Shown here: in pieces, positions 8,677-16,978 of the stretch
Numbering within the stretch: position 1 is the first letter of the stretch
Layout of the letters: every line of letters begins with the position of its first letter
Assembly (NCBI RefSeq): GCF_003591485.1
Contig: NZ_QZCF01000001.1
Span: 434,001-498,000 of the forward strand
Reading direction: 5' to 3'
DNA: 64,000 nucleotides
Origin: Paenibacillus sp. 1011MAR3C5
GTDB lineage: Bacteria > Bacillota > Bacilli > Paenibacillales > Paenibacillaceae
Position numbers and translations under genes: made by a program
Notes under the pieces: model-generated
The model's database searches: none
Told to the model about the DNA's origin: nothing
The model's input: only the letters and a program-made list of their open reading frames with translations

Positions 8677-9558
8677 TTATCTTCTTAATTGAAACCGCTG
8701 AACCAGTTCTTCCGTGTCTTCCCATGGAATCGGCCGTATCCATTCGCTTTGCGAAAGCAAGCTGTCGATCTGATCAGCTCTAACGGTCCAGGTTAGCGGG
8801 ATATCCGCCCTTGCCGCATAACCTGCAGCGAAATACACTTCAGGACCTGCTCCCGTTAAGTCGGCTAAAATATAGTGGCTTTCAGCCAGCGCTTCAAGCA
8901 GCTCCGAGTCCTGCTTGCGCAGGCTCGATGGCAACAGCAGACGGGTATCGTATCCGCATTGCTCAAGACCAGGCAGCAATTGAGCGGACCACTCCAACCC
9001 GATCTCCTCGTCTCCGACTATAACACTGAACAGCTTGCGTTTGCCGCCTCCTGAGAAGGCAGCTGCTTCACTCCAGCCCTGATCCGTCAGCTTCAAGATG
9101 GAGCCTTCTCTAACAAGCAGTTCCGTCTCCCGCAGCTTCTCCATGATATAGACGAACTCCTGCAGATTCGTGGAATACGTCAAGTTGAAGCTTTTGGACA
9201 ACGGATGGAGATTCACGGGCTCCAAGGCCGATTCCGTCCGCCGGTACAAGTACTGTAGAAGTCTCTTCTCCTTCTCCTCCGTCGTCATCGGGATATCGGG
9301 ATCGACCATCATCTCCTCCATCTTGCCTGGCGTCAGCAATAGTCGTTCCCCATTCTCGGCCCGCTCGCGAATATAGGCCGATACGATAGGCAGCACCTGC
9401 CGTTTCTTGGCGTAGGAGAAAGCCTGGATATACGAATAAGCATCTTTGCTCAAATGATAATACGTATTGGGCGCGCACATGCACCCCGAATAACGATCGA
9501 ATTCTTCATCCTGTTTCATATCAATCAGTTCATTGCAAAACAAACAATGTTTCTTCAT
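8677..9558 (-). CDS. Zn-knuckle / winged-helix / nucleoside-deoxyribosyltransferase-like protein
   Basis: A 293-residue protein that I cannot match to a characterised family. The N-terminus has CLFC and later CMC, enough Cys for a metal knuckle. The middle is helical, and around residues 150-170 it ends in LKLTDQGW, typical of a winged helix. The last 110 residues (KLFSVIVGDEE onward) form an alpha/beta domain with ILADLTGAGPEVYFAAGYA, the signature of NDT-like and TIR-like Rossmann domains that handle nucleotides or NAD (usual form: aDLTgxnpNVyyElGyA). It stands alone with its own terminator. It could be a nucleotide-sensing regulator or a stress/defence effector, but no function is established. 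It contains no transmembrane segments. Confidence 0.7.
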   Translation of the reverse strand: MKKHCLFCNELIDMKQDEEFDRYSGCMCAPNTYYHLSKDAYSYIQAFSYAKKRQVLPIVSAYIRERAENGERLLLTPGKMEEMMVDPDIPMTTEEKEKRLLQYLYRRTESALEPVNLHPLSKSFNLTYSTNLQEFVYIMEKLRETELLVREGSILKLTDQGWSEAAAFSGGGKRKLFSVIVGDEEIGLEWSAQLLPGLEQCGYDTRLLLPSSLRKQDSELLEALAESHYILADLTGAGPEVYFAAGYAARADIPLTWTVRADQIDSLLSQSEWIRPIPWEDTEELVQRFQLRR

Positions 9559-9682
9559 TCCTGTTCACCTCTCTTATACCCTTCGGAGAAGATGGACAAA
9601 TTGAGGGCATCTCTTCAGTTCCAATTCCTGTATGGAGGGCTAATCATCAAAACAGCCTCAGTATGGGATGGTAGCAATCGCT

Positions 9683-9709
9683 AAAAAAGCCTTCCTATGT
9701 GGAAGGCTT
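9683..9709 (-). terminator. Terminator of the rhodanese gene
   Basis: AAGCCTTCC at 9687-9695 and GGAAGGCTT at 9701-9709 form a perfect 9-bp stem with a 5-base loop. The A run at 9683-9688 is a T run on the minus strand, so it terminates the rhodanese gene. Confidence 0.85.
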
Positions 9710-9754
9710 AATCATGTGTATGATTGGCAGCTCATGATAGATAGGCTTTACTTT

Positions 9755-10147
9755 TTACTTTTTCGTGTTCAAAGGTCCGCCCCATGCCATAATGCCGCTC
9801 GATAGATGCCCCATGTTGCGATAGCCCAGCTTGCTCAGAATTCTCGCTGCTTTCCTGCTCCTGAGACCGCTTTGGCAATAAAGGAGCACTTTGTGGTCCT
9901 TCGGGACTTCCGTCAGCTTGTCCTGCAACTGGGACACCGGAATGTTGACTGCATTCGGAATATGGCTAGCTTGATATTCATGAGGCTCTCGGACATCAAT
10001 GAGCAGTGCATCTGCATGATCACTCAGCTCTTGCTCAAACCGGATTGGACTCATATTTTTCAGTCCCCTTGCCGTGCCGAATCGGTTCCATAAAAACAGG
10101 CCTATTACCGCTGCGATGAGAAGATTAATGATTGTTGCGCTATCCAT
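9755..10147 (-). CDS. Membrane-anchored rhodanese-like protein
   Basis: A 130-residue protein: an N-terminal membrane helix (about residues 6-20) and a single rhodanese domain with LLIDVREPHEY, IPNAVNIP and the active-site loop CQSGLRSRKAA, with Cys at residue 91. Such proteins carry a persulfide on that Cys and move sulfane sulfur or act in thiol redox chemistry. The topology suggests a catalytic domain held at the membrane. It resembles the YqhL-type single-domain rhodaneses of Bacillus. It is monocistronic, with its own terminator at 9683-9709. Confidence 0.9.
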   Translation of the reverse strand: MDSATIINLLIAAVIGLFLWNRFGTARGLKNMSPIRFEQELSDHADALLIDVREPHEYQASHIPNAVNIPVSQLQDKLTEVPKDHKVLLYCQSGLRSRKAARILSKLGYRNMGHLSSGIMAWGGPLNTKK

Positions 10148-10395
10148 TCGGTATCCTCCGTCTTGATGGTGTTGTTCGTTTTATCACCTTGTCGCAATAC
10201 ATTCAACAGATACCCCTATGGGTATGAAACAACTATAAACTACCTCTAGTTAGGAGTCAAGGCGGGGCTTTATGGTCTTTAATAATTTCAACCTGCACCT
10301 CTTCATTGTATATATCTGTTTATTTATATAAAATTATCATCATGTCGATATCAATGATATCCATTGGATTACATCATACTTTAGGGGAATGTGGG

Positions 10396-11184
10396 ATGGA
10401 CTACAGGCGTTTAACTTTAATCACTTTATTCTCAGGGTTAATAGGGTGGCTAGCCATATACATACTTGGCCACTATTCATTAATTGCTGTATTTGTAGTT
10501 CCTTTATTTACCATCGCTCCGTATGCCAGTCTCTTATTCGCGATTATTATGTTCTTCATGACGAGAAAGTGGCTTTCGGTCGAAAGGCTTCTAGCTGTTC
10601 TCTTATTATTACCGATTCTGCTTTCGGTGGTAATACCCCGATTAAATCAACAAATCGATTTATATAAAACGCCTACCCATACTTTGATCCGCTCTTATTT
10701 TGAGTCGATTTATTTTTCACAACGCCATGTCCTGGACCTCTCTGATCCTCTCGTGGAGTATAGTAATCAAAATAAAACGATGCTGATCAATATAAAATTA
10801 ATACCAGAGCTCTTTATTCAAGATATGAAAACATGGGAGAAGACAAATGCTGAATCGCGCTCCGACGATTCATTTGCACGATACATAATGAACAATTTAG
10901 AATTACTATTTATCAGGTGGCCAAAAGAAATGAATCAGTATACCCTCAAACCTGAACATCTCGTTGTTCACGCTTATTGGGGCAACGAAATGTTGACGGA
11001 AGTTCACTTTCAGAAAATAAATAAAGAATATGTGATTATACCTCCTTATCCAAAGTTAAGTTTAATGGAAGAAGATGCTCAAGGTTATTTATTGGTTCAA
11101 AGAGATGATACCTTCAAAAAAATAAAAGTTTATGATAGCGAAACAGAACGTTCCGATATAAAGATTGATTTAAAAGTGCATTGA
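10396..11184 (+). CDS. Membrane protein of unknown function
   Basis: A 262-residue protein with three closely spaced membrane helices in the first 80 residues, followed by about 180 mostly polar residues. I do not recognise a family. The start ATG at 10396 has AGGGG at 10383-10387, 8 bases away; the open frame upstream to 10306 has no ribosome site. The base composition is more AT-rich than the neighbours at either side, which may indicate acquisition. It is followed by a sigK-like relic and a bidirectional terminator. A real gene is likely because of the length, the ribosome site and the coherent membrane topology. Confidence 0.65.
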   Translation: MDYRRLTLITLFSGLIGWLAIYILGHYSLIAVFVVPLFTIAPYASLLFAIIMFFMTRKWLSVERLLAVLLLLPILLSVVIPRLNQQIDLYKTPTHTLIRSYFESIYFSQRHVLDLSDPLVEYSNQNKTMLINIKLIPELFIQDMKTWEKTNAESRSDDSFARYIMNNLELLFIRWPKEMNQYTLKPEHLVVHAYWGNEMLTEVHFQKINKEYVIIPPYPKLSLMEEDAQGYLLVQRDDTFKKIKVYDSETERSDIKIDLKVH

Positions 11185-11239
11185 TTTTTCGTTAACGTCC
11201 TTGTTTGTACTATGCAAATATGACTCATTTTTTTATAAT

Positions 11240-11297
11240 TTCTCAACTGCATAAGAGTTTCGTTCTTGATACAACGGGGCGTCAAAGGACGTAAGCA
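11240..11297 (-). pseudogene. Short relic of a sigK-like gene
   Basis: The DNA from GCATAAG to GTAAGC resembles the segment of the intact sigK at 23093-23791 that encodes [16 protein letters not shown]. Here the minus strand reads RCIKNETLMQLRNYKK. The flanks are not homologous, and only about 55 bases remain. It lies in the same orientation as the other sigK copies in the window. Confidence 0.5.
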
Positions 11298-11305
11298 ACG
11301 CATAG

Positions 11306-11342
11306 AAAAACCGATTGAAGTCATAGGACTCAATCGGTTTTT
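11306..11342. terminator. Bidirectional terminator
   Basis: AAAAACCGATTGA at 11306-11318 pairs exactly with TCAATCGGTTTTT at 11330-11342 (13 bp). A and T runs on the two sides let it stop transcription from the membrane-protein gene (plus) and the YdhG-like gene (minus). Confidence 0.88.
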
Positions 11343-11383
11343 TACACTTTTAAATTCGCGTTCTAATCGCGTATATTCAAACT

Positions 11384-11755
11384 TCATTTCCGCCAAAATG
11401 TCGTACAGTCTGCCTTGTCCACAATATTAAACTCGATCATTTTCTCAAGCAATGAGAAGTCGACCGGATTATCCCACCGAAATCGCACAAGTTCCTTGGT
11501 ATGATCATAGCCAGCTTGTACAATTTCATCCGCAAATTGAACCATACCCGCTTGCTCAGGCGCAACAGCCAAATGCTGCTTGGATACGCTAAAGCCAATA
11601 ATATATGTGTCGTGATCGGTGAACATCGGCTGCTTCCAAGCTATCTTGGGCTCCAAATTCGGAAATCGCTCGGACACCCATGTCAGCACCTCTTCCGTCC
11701 GGGCCCGATGCTGCTCATTCACAATATTGGCTAAATATTCAGCAAACACTTCCAT
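11384..11755 (-). CDS. YdhG/DUF1801-family frataxin-like protein
   Basis: A 123-residue protein of the YdhG family (DUF1801), related to the Bacillus iron chaperone Fra. The segments LTWVSERFPNLEPKIAWKQPMF, HLAVAPEQAGM and the C-terminal hydrophobic stretch ending TTFWRK fit the family pattern. Family members bind iron and help feed it to Fe-S cluster and haem assembly, although many are uncharacterised. The start is ATG at 11755, with AAGGAGGGA (complement of 11761-11769) directly upstream. The open frame continues 23 codons further without a ribosome site. The gene is monocistronic and shares the terminator at 11306-11342. Confidence 0.85.
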   Translation of the reverse strand: MEVFAEYLANIVNEQHRARTEEVLTWVSERFPNLEPKIAWKQPMFTDHDTYIIGFSVSKQHLAVAPEQAGMVQFADEIVQAGYDHTKELVRFRWDNPVDFSLLEKMIEFNIVDKADCTTFWRK

Positions 11756-11901
11756 GTTATTCCCTCCTTGAATGAACATTGACCAAACATAAATCAAGTA
11801 TATCAGCAGATAATCATGCTGCATAATTCAACCCTTCCAGCCGAAGAAACCACTTCATTCCAGTCACGTATTACCTAAAAACTGGATTGTCGGAGGTTAT
11901 G

Positions 11902-12021
11902 ATGAAACGAATATCACGAAAAAAGCTGGATACGGGCTCGGTTATTTTGGATTTCTTGGTTGAGTTATTGATATACGTGCCTCGTCTGGTTATTCGAGCA
12001 GTTAGATGGATTTTCGATTAG
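11902..12021 (+). CDS. Small 39-residue protein
   Basis: A short open frame with GGAGG at 11892-11896 five bases before ATG at 11902 (a second in-frame ATG lies at 11899). The product starts MKRISRKKLDTGSVILDF, is basic at both ends and has a central amphipathic or hydrophobic helix (LVELLIYVPRLVI). I do not recognise it with certainty. Its arrangement resembles small membrane-associated peptides of Bacilli. It ends just before a consensus promoter. Confidence 0.5.
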   Translation: MKRISRKKLDTGSVILDFLVELLIYVPRLVIRAVRWIFD

Positions 12022-12047
12022 CCGGGCCCATATTTTGCAATTAATGA

Positions 12048-12077
12048 TTGACAACAATCACAAGGTGTTTTTATACT
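12048..12077 (+). promoter_or_regulatory. Vegetative (sigma-A type) promoter for the EamA transporter
   Basis: TTGACA at 12048-12053 is separated by 18 bases from TATACT at 12072-12077. Transcription would start near 12084, leaving a leader of about 125 bases before the EamA gene. Confidence 0.75.
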
Positions 12078-12149
12078 GAATACCGAAACGGAATAATAAA
12101 ACCTGTTTGGGATGTATGTGGACTTTTCTGGAGAACACTCTCTATTTTC

Positions 12150-12188
12150 GCCACACAAAGGCTTAATGGCCTTTTGTGTGGCTTTTTT
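12150..12188 (+). terminator. Leader terminator (possible attenuator) before eamA
   Basis: GCCACACAAA at 12150-12159 pairs with TTTGTGTGGC at 12173-12182, an inner GGC/GCC extends the stem, and six T follow. It lies between the promoter at 12048 and the ribosome site of the gene at 12210, so expression requires readthrough. I could not assign the leader to a known riboswitch class. Confidence 0.75.
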
Positions 12189-12209
12189 GCATTCAAAAGG
12201 GGGATTACA

Positions 12210-13124
12210 ATGAAATTATGGCATTATGCGTTGATCGTTTTTTTAGGGGGCTGCTGTTATGGGATTTTGTCCACCTTTGTTAAGTTGGCATATGCAGCAG
12301 GATTTTCGGTATCGGACGTAACCGGGGGCCAATACTTATTCGGAGCTGTACTTGCTTGGCTGGCTGTTTTATTTACCAAAAAGACGAAGCTGACCCGCAT
12401 CCAAATCACCAAGCTGCTTCTATCGGGTATTCCATTCGGATTGACAGGCGTTTTTTATTATCAGGCTCTACAAACGCTTAACGCATCATTGGCGATCATT
12501 TTTCTATTCCAATTTGTTTGGATCGGAGCTCTCTTTGAGTGGATGTTTCATAAGAAAAAGCCGACAGGGAGCAAGCTTCTATCCATTGGTCTGCTTCTGA
12601 TCGGCTCTGTCCTGGCTGCCAATATTCTGTTCCAGGGAGGGATGACGTTGTCCTTGGCAGGATGCATCTGGGGCTTGCTTGCTGCATTTAGCTTCACCAC
12701 TTTCATCTTCTTGAGCAGCATCGTTGAGAGAGCGACCCCTCCGATCTTAAAAAGCGCTCTGCTTTCCACAGGGGGAGTTATCGTCGTGTTTTGCGCATTC
12801 CCTCCAACTTTTTTATTTGATTTGGATGTATTGATTGGGGTAGCTCCCTATGGATTGGCACTCGGCATATTTGGTGTCGTACTTCCTCCACTATTGTTTT
12901 CCATCGGAATGCCGCATGTCGGCTCAGGTTTGGGCACCATACTGACTGCATCCGAATTGCCGGTCGTCATTATCATGTCCTCTGTCGTACTAGGAGAAGT
13001 CATTAGCCTGCCTCAGTGGATTGGAGTGATCGTTATTCTAATAGGGATTGCCAGCAGCAATCTGCGGTTTAGAAAATCGAGCAGTAGATCTGCTGCAGCT
13101 ATTCAGAAATCTGCCAGCAGCTAA
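12210..13124 (+). CDS. EamA/DMT-family transporter
   Basis: A 304-residue protein with ten predicted membrane helices in two EamA repeats, the usual layout of drug/metabolite transporters of the RhaT/YdcZ type. The conserved motif GxxFYYQALQTLNASLAIIF occurs at the end of the first repeat and GSGLGTILTASELPVVIIMS in the second. The start ATG at 12210 follows AAAGGGGGA. An upstream open frame to 12048 runs through the promoter and leader terminator and is not coding. Substrates of the family include amino acids, nucleotides and organic acids. The leader terminator implies that the gene is regulated by transcription attenuation. Confidence 0.9.
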   Translation: MKLWHYALIVFLGGCCYGILSTFVKLAYAAGFSVSDVTGGQYLFGAVLAWLAVLFTKKTKLTRIQITKLLLSGIPFGLTGVFYYQALQTLNASLAIIFLFQFVWIGALFEWMFHKKKPTGSKLLSIGLLLIGSVLAANILFQGGMTLSLAGCIWGLLAAFSFTTFIFLSSIVERATPPILKSALLSTGGVIVVFCAFPPTFLFDLDVLIGVAPYGLALGIFGVVLPPLLFSIGMPHVGSGLGTILTASELPVVIIMSSVVLGEVISLPQWIGVIVILIGIASSNLRFRKSSSRSAAAIQKSASS

Positions 13125-13132
13125 CACAAAAA

Positions 13133-13194
13133 AGCCGTTCGAGATGAACTGCTCCTTGTTATGGATAACAGGGCGCAGTACATCTTGAACGGCT
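13133..13194 (-). terminator. Long imperfect hairpin, terminator of the aldo/keto reductase gene
   Basis: The arms 13133-13151 and 13176-13194 match at 17 of 19 positions, and an inner TGTTAT/ATAACA continues the stem. The A run at 13127-13133 gives a T run on the minus strand. It can end the minus-strand transcript from 13239 and also separates it from the EamA gene. Confidence 0.7.
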
Positions 13195-13238
13195 GCCTAT
13201 TAAATGTCTTTCATTCTCGATCTTTGTATTCCGTACGA

Positions 13239-14102
13239 CTACATGAAGAGCTTCATCAGTTTAACAAACATGGGATTCACCTGATATCCTCTTGGATTGA
13301 CAGAATATCGCTTACCGGTATCCAACCTCGCAATTCGCTCCATATCCTCCTCACTCAAATTGAAATTCAATACATCCATATTTTCCTTTATGCGTTGAGG
13401 ATTCGAGGACTTTGGTATGACGATTGTTTCCCGGTTTAGGTGCCAGCGTAAAATGACTTGTCCTACCGTTTTTTGATGCCCTCGAGCTATGTCCTTTAGT
13501 TCTGTATTCTCAAACAAAGCCTTATTTCCTTGCCCCAATGGTGCCCATGCTTCATGCAATATTTGATGACGAGACATATACTCTCTCAATGGCTGCTGTT
13601 GAAATTCAGGATGAGTCTCAATCTGATTAATCATCGGAGTAATCTCCGAATGCTTCTTCAGATGCTCCAGGTGCTCGATCTCAAAGTTCGCTACACCTAT
13701 AACTTTAATCCTTCCCTCCACATACAATTTCTCTAATGCTTTCCATGCGTCGACATAATGAGGACCGGCAAAATGAAGAAGGTACATGTCAAGATAAGTT
13801 GTATTCAACTTTTTACAGCTATGCTCAAAGGCCTGCTGTGTCTGCCAATACCCCAGATCGGTTGTCCAAACCTTTGATGTAAGGAAGAAATCTTCTCGCG
13901 GAAGACCACTATCCTCTATGCCACGCCCCAAGGCTTGTTCATTGCCGTAAATACGTGCTGTATCAAAATGGCGATATCCGGCTTTAATGGCTTCATTAAT
14001 GGTTTTTTCAAATACACCGTTCTTCCCTTGTTTGAGATTATACACACCAAACCCCAGCTGTGGAATTTTTACTCCGTTCGCGGCTTCAATGGACATATCC
14101 AT
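13239..14102 (-). CDS. Aldo/keto reductase
   Basis: A 287-residue NADPH-dependent aldo/keto reductase. The catalytic tetrad is visible: Asp47 and Tyr52 in HFDTARIYGNE, Lys77 in TSKVW and His110 in YLLHFAGP. The NADPH-binding segment IPKSSNPQRIKEN lies near the C-terminus. Family members reduce aldehydes and ketones such as methylglyoxal. The ribosome site AAGGAG precedes the ATG at 14102. It lies 39 bases downstream of an ArsR-type regulator on the same strand, so the two form a small operon in which the regulator probably controls its own expression and that of the reductase. Confidence 0.92.
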   Translation of the reverse strand: MDMSIEAANGVKIPQLGFGVYNLKQGKNGVFEKTINEAIKAGYRHFDTARIYGNEQALGRGIEDSGLPREDFFLTSKVWTTDLGYWQTQQAFEHSCKKLNTTYLDMYLLHFAGPHYVDAWKALEKLYVEGRIKVIGVANFEIEHLEHLKKHSEITPMINQIETHPEFQQQPLREYMSRHQILHEAWAPLGQGNKALFENTELKDIARGHQKTVGQVILRWHLNRETIVIPKSSNPQRIKENMDVLNFNLSEEDMERIARLDTGKRYSVNPRGYQVNPMFVKLMKLFM

Positions 14103-14141
14103 ACATTTTCTCCTTTATAAAAACTACGATTAATATTGCAA

Positions 14142-14465
14142 TTACTTGCAAAGCGACAAAATGATATCAATCATATTCCGTATGTCCTGCAATTTTTCAA
14201 TCGCATGGATACGATAATAGTTTTTGGTTCCTTCTTTATGAACGCTAACGATCCCTGCATCTTTTAACACTTTAAGATGGTGGGCTAAAGCAGGTCGAGA
14301 CAGATGCGTATACTGTCCAATCTCGCCCACCCGCATACCAGAATCTTGCGCTCTTTGAGCTAGAGTTATCAATATGGCTTGGCGAGTTTCATTGCCTATG
14401 GCCAAGAGTACAGCTTGGTTACTTTTAAAATCACGCAGGGTACGATTCATAACATCCTGTTCCAT
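14142..14465 (-). CDS. ArsR-family winged-helix repressor
   Basis: A 107-residue DNA-binding protein. The winged helix-turn-helix includes LLAIGNETRQAILITLAQ, the recognition helix LSRPALAHHLKVLKDAGIV and the wing VHKEGTKNYYRI. No CxCxxC-like metal site is seen, so it may sense something other than metal through another mechanism. The start at 14465 is chosen because AAGGAG lies 9 bases upstream. The open frame runs on to 14597, but that would include the terminator of the sigK-like relic. It forms an operon with the aldo/keto reductase at 13239. Confidence 0.85.
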   Translation of the reverse strand: MEQDVMNRTLRDFKSNQAVLLAIGNETRQAILITLAQRAQDSGMRVGEIGQYTHLSRPALAHHLKVLKDAGIVSVHKEGTKNYYRIHAIEKLQDIRNMIDIILSLCK

Positions 14466-14583
14466 CCATTCTCTCTCCTTAGCGAAGCCAATTAAACCGT
14501 CCGGCAGTAAATAGCTTAACATATGTTCTTCATTCATAATCGATCGGTAAAGGAAATCAAGACCATTGAATTTAGCCCAATAC

Positions 14584-14606
14584 AAAAAAGCCGGCATAAG
14601 CCGGCT
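14584..14606 (-). terminator. Terminator of the sigK relic A
   Basis: AGCCGGC at 14589-14595 and GCCGGCT at 14600-14606 form a stem, with a T run on the minus strand. It resembles the terminator behind the intact sigK (23052-23073), suggesting that the gene and its terminator were duplicated together. Confidence 0.75.
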
Positions 14607-14629
14607 GTCACAAAACGATGAATACCTCG

Positions 14630-15026
14630 TTACCTCTTCGCCTTATAAACTCATGATCAGCTTCATCAGAGCCTGCTTCTCGATTCTCGAAACATAACTC
14701 CGCGAGATGCTCAGCTCCTTCGCAATTTCCCGCTGCAACTTCCTTCTCACGATCATCCAGTATGTCTAGATTCTTGTAAATCTTGCTTTTCTCAATCTTA
14801 AGCTGAACCTTATCCGCGACGTCATCCGTTTCCGTACCCAAGATATCGATCAACGTAATTTCGTTGCCTTCCTTGTCCGTCCTTATCGGGTCATGCAGCG
14901 AAACGTCCTTGCGGGTTTTCTTCAAGGATCTTAAATGCATAAGTATTTCATTCTCGATACAACGGGCGGCGAAGGTCGCGAGCTTGGTGCCTTTGCCCGT
15001 CTGAAAGCTCTCGATGGCCTTGATCA
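14630..15026 (-). pseudogene. Decayed sigK copy A (truncated, internal deletion)
   Basis: The DNA is very similar to the intact sigK at 23093-23791 from its stop codon back to the codons for IKAIES, where homology ends abruptly at about 15026. Roughly 49 bases are missing between the codons for REKEVV and REIAKELG, removing [14 protein letters not shown] and shifting the frame. Small deletions also occur near the 3' end. The first 80-odd codons are absent. It cannot give a functional sigma factor. It borders the 3' end of the Gabija-like pair. A short unrelated open stretch ending EYRRANTLTERLQEIMRK lies next to the breakpoint (about 15054-15125, minus) and may be the tail of a lost gene. Confidence 0.85.
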
Positions 15027-15178
15027 ATTGTATGATGTTGTTAGAGATTCCTGATTACTTCCTCATGATTTCCTGCAGTCGCTCCGTTAGCGTATTCGCT
15101 CTGCGATATTCGAAAAAGAGCTTGCAGTGGTGTCTTGCTATTTATAATATAAATATATTCATATTAAAATATGTAATT

Positions 15179-16978
15179 TTAGATACCATAAACTAGTGAT
15201 ACCTCAGAATCATTATACTCAAAATTCACTCTGCCAAGTTGCCGATTAACTTCATATTCATTTCCACTTTGAGTTAACCTACCTTTTTCTGCAAACATAT
15301 AAAGATGCCTCTTAGCACGTGAACCAATAACATATAGTAGCTTTTTAGAATGTTCTTCTTCAACCATATAGTGTTGATTTATTATACTGTTCCAGTGTGG
15401 CACATAACCTCTTAGTAATCCAAATGCAATAACAGTGTCAAATTCCTCACCTTTTACACCATGACAAGTATTTACTACAACTCCTTTAGCAATTTGAAAC
15501 ATCGAACGGAAGTAGGATATATCCTTTGGTAAGGTTACAAAGTCAGGTTTAGAATACCTTCTCTCAATCCCATTAAAAAATGACTCCCAATGCTCGTATA
15601 GAACTTTATGATCTTCTAAGTCAATATTTAATAATGAAAATAACAAAGTAAATGCTTGTTTTAAATATAGAATACCATTTGATTCGTCTATTTTTATTCC
15701 GTTAATTAATCTTAGAAACTTACGGGATTGTTTACTATTAGTTTCATAATTCGTATTTGTAAATATATTAATTTCTTCGAGTATTTGCTTACTCCATCTC
15801 ATTCTAGTCATATACATTTTTGAGGATGGCTTAGTTAATAATAGTCTAGCAAGCTTATACCAAAAATTATCTAGAGAACGAGGAAGAGGGGTCAATCCAG
15901 GTGCGTCAAATGGCACATCTGGCAGAAGTGACTTTAACCTTCTTGAAATAGTAGTTAAATGATCCCACCGAGGAGCAATAACACATATTTCCTTTGGATT
16001 AGTTCCTTTATTAAGATGATCACGAATAATAGTCGCTAATTCTTGATATAATTTATCTTTATGTGTTGTATTATTAAACTTCACTATTCCTTTATCTCTT
16101 CCATCATCAATCATTGATTCCACATTTGTCACATGCCATTGATATAATGTATAATAATCAATTATCCTTTGAATTGAACGATAATTACCAGATAGCTCCA
16201 ACTTTTTTATCTCGCATCCTATTTCTTCTGCTATTTCAGAAACTTCTTTAGCCATTCCGCCTAACGAACTATAAATTGCCTGGTTGGGATCACCTACTAA
16301 AAACAATTTACATTTTTTTTGACTGGCTTTTATAATTTGACCAACTATTGCATACTGTAAGTCCTGTGTATCTTGAAACTCATCTATTAAAATATATGTG
16401 AAAATTCTCCCTAGATGTAACGATATTTTAGGATATTTCATTAAAAGTTGATAAGAGAAATATAGTAACAGGTCAAAATCAATCATCCGATTGTTTAATA
16501 ATCGCTTATGCAACTCTTCTGCTGGATTATTACCAGCACCTATAAAATCATAACTTCCCTGCCTATTTATCCTAGTATTTATCTCAGTGAATCCTGGCAA
16601 ATTGTACTCTTCAAATATTTGTTCCTTTAACTCGTCTACCATAAATTCATCTGCAATACTAAAACCATATTTAAGCTCTGATAAATTACTTGAATATGGA
16701 CTTAGGATCCACTGAAAACAAAAAGAATGTATAGTCCCAGCCCAAAGCTGCTCAGTTGAAATACCCATTTCATCAATTCTTTTGCTTATTTCCTCAGCAG
16801 CACGATTAGTATAAGTCAGAGCGACAACCATCTTCTTTTTTGTAGACATTTTTTCTAATTCATAAGCTATTTTGGATGTTAATACACGCGTTTTCCCACT
16901 ACCAGGACAAGCTATGACTAATGCATTCTCTTGAAATTTAACAGCTTCTTTCTGTTGAGGGTTTAGTTTACTCAGCAT
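15179..16978 (-). CDS. UvrD/Rep-like superfamily 1 helicase, GajB-like
   Basis: A 599-residue SF1A helicase with all main motifs: Q-motif LNPQQKEAV, Walker A ACPGSGKT (residues 23-30), motif II LIDEFQDTQ, motif III FLVGDPNQAIYSSLGG, ELSGNYRS, motif V TCHGVKGEEFDTVIAFG and a motif VI-like YVIGSRAKRHLYM. The start is ATG at 16978 with AAGGAAAGGGAG upstream, and it overlaps the end of the OLD-family gene by 11 bases. That arrangement (OLD/TOPRIM nuclease followed by UvrD helicase) is the two-gene Gabija anti-phage system, in which the nuclease is activated by nucleotide depletion and the helicase may sense DNA ends. It is longer than the typical GajB of about 500 residues. It is strongly AT-rich, as expected for a transferred defence island. 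Confidence 0.88.
   Translation of the reverse strand: MLSKLNPQQKEAVKFQENALVIACPGSGKTRVLTSKIAYELEKMSTKKKMVVALTYTNRAAEEISKRIDEMGISTEQLWAGTIHSFCFQWILSPYSSNLSELKYGFSIADEFMVDELKEQIFEEYNLPGFTEINTRINRQGSYDFIGAGNNPAEELHKRLLNNRMIDFDLLLYFSYQLLMKYPKISLHLGRIFTYILIDEFQDTQDLQYAIVGQIIKASQKKCKLFLVGDPNQAIYSSLGGMAKEVSEIAEEIGCEIKKLELSGNYRSIQRIIDYYTLYQWHVTNVESMIDDGRDKGIVKFNNTTHKDKLYQELATIIRDHLNKGTNPKEICVIAPRWDHLTTISRRLKSLLPDVPFDAPGLTPLPRSLDNFWYKLARLLLTKPSSKMYMTRMRWSKQILEEINIFTNTNYETNSKQSRKFLRLINGIKIDESNGILYLKQAFTLLFSLLNIDLEDHKVLYEHWESFFNGIERRYSKPDFVTLPKDISYFRSMFQIAKGVVVNTCHGVKGEEFDTVIAFGLLRGYVPHWNSIINQHYMVEEEHSKKLLYVIGSRAKRHLYMFAEKGRLTQSGNEYEVNRQLGRVNFEYNDSEVSLVYGI

Noticed and set aside
12048..12209. N-terminal extension of the EamA protein
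   Set aside because: The extension would start in the -35 box and run through a terminator; the ATG at 12210 has a strong ribosome site.
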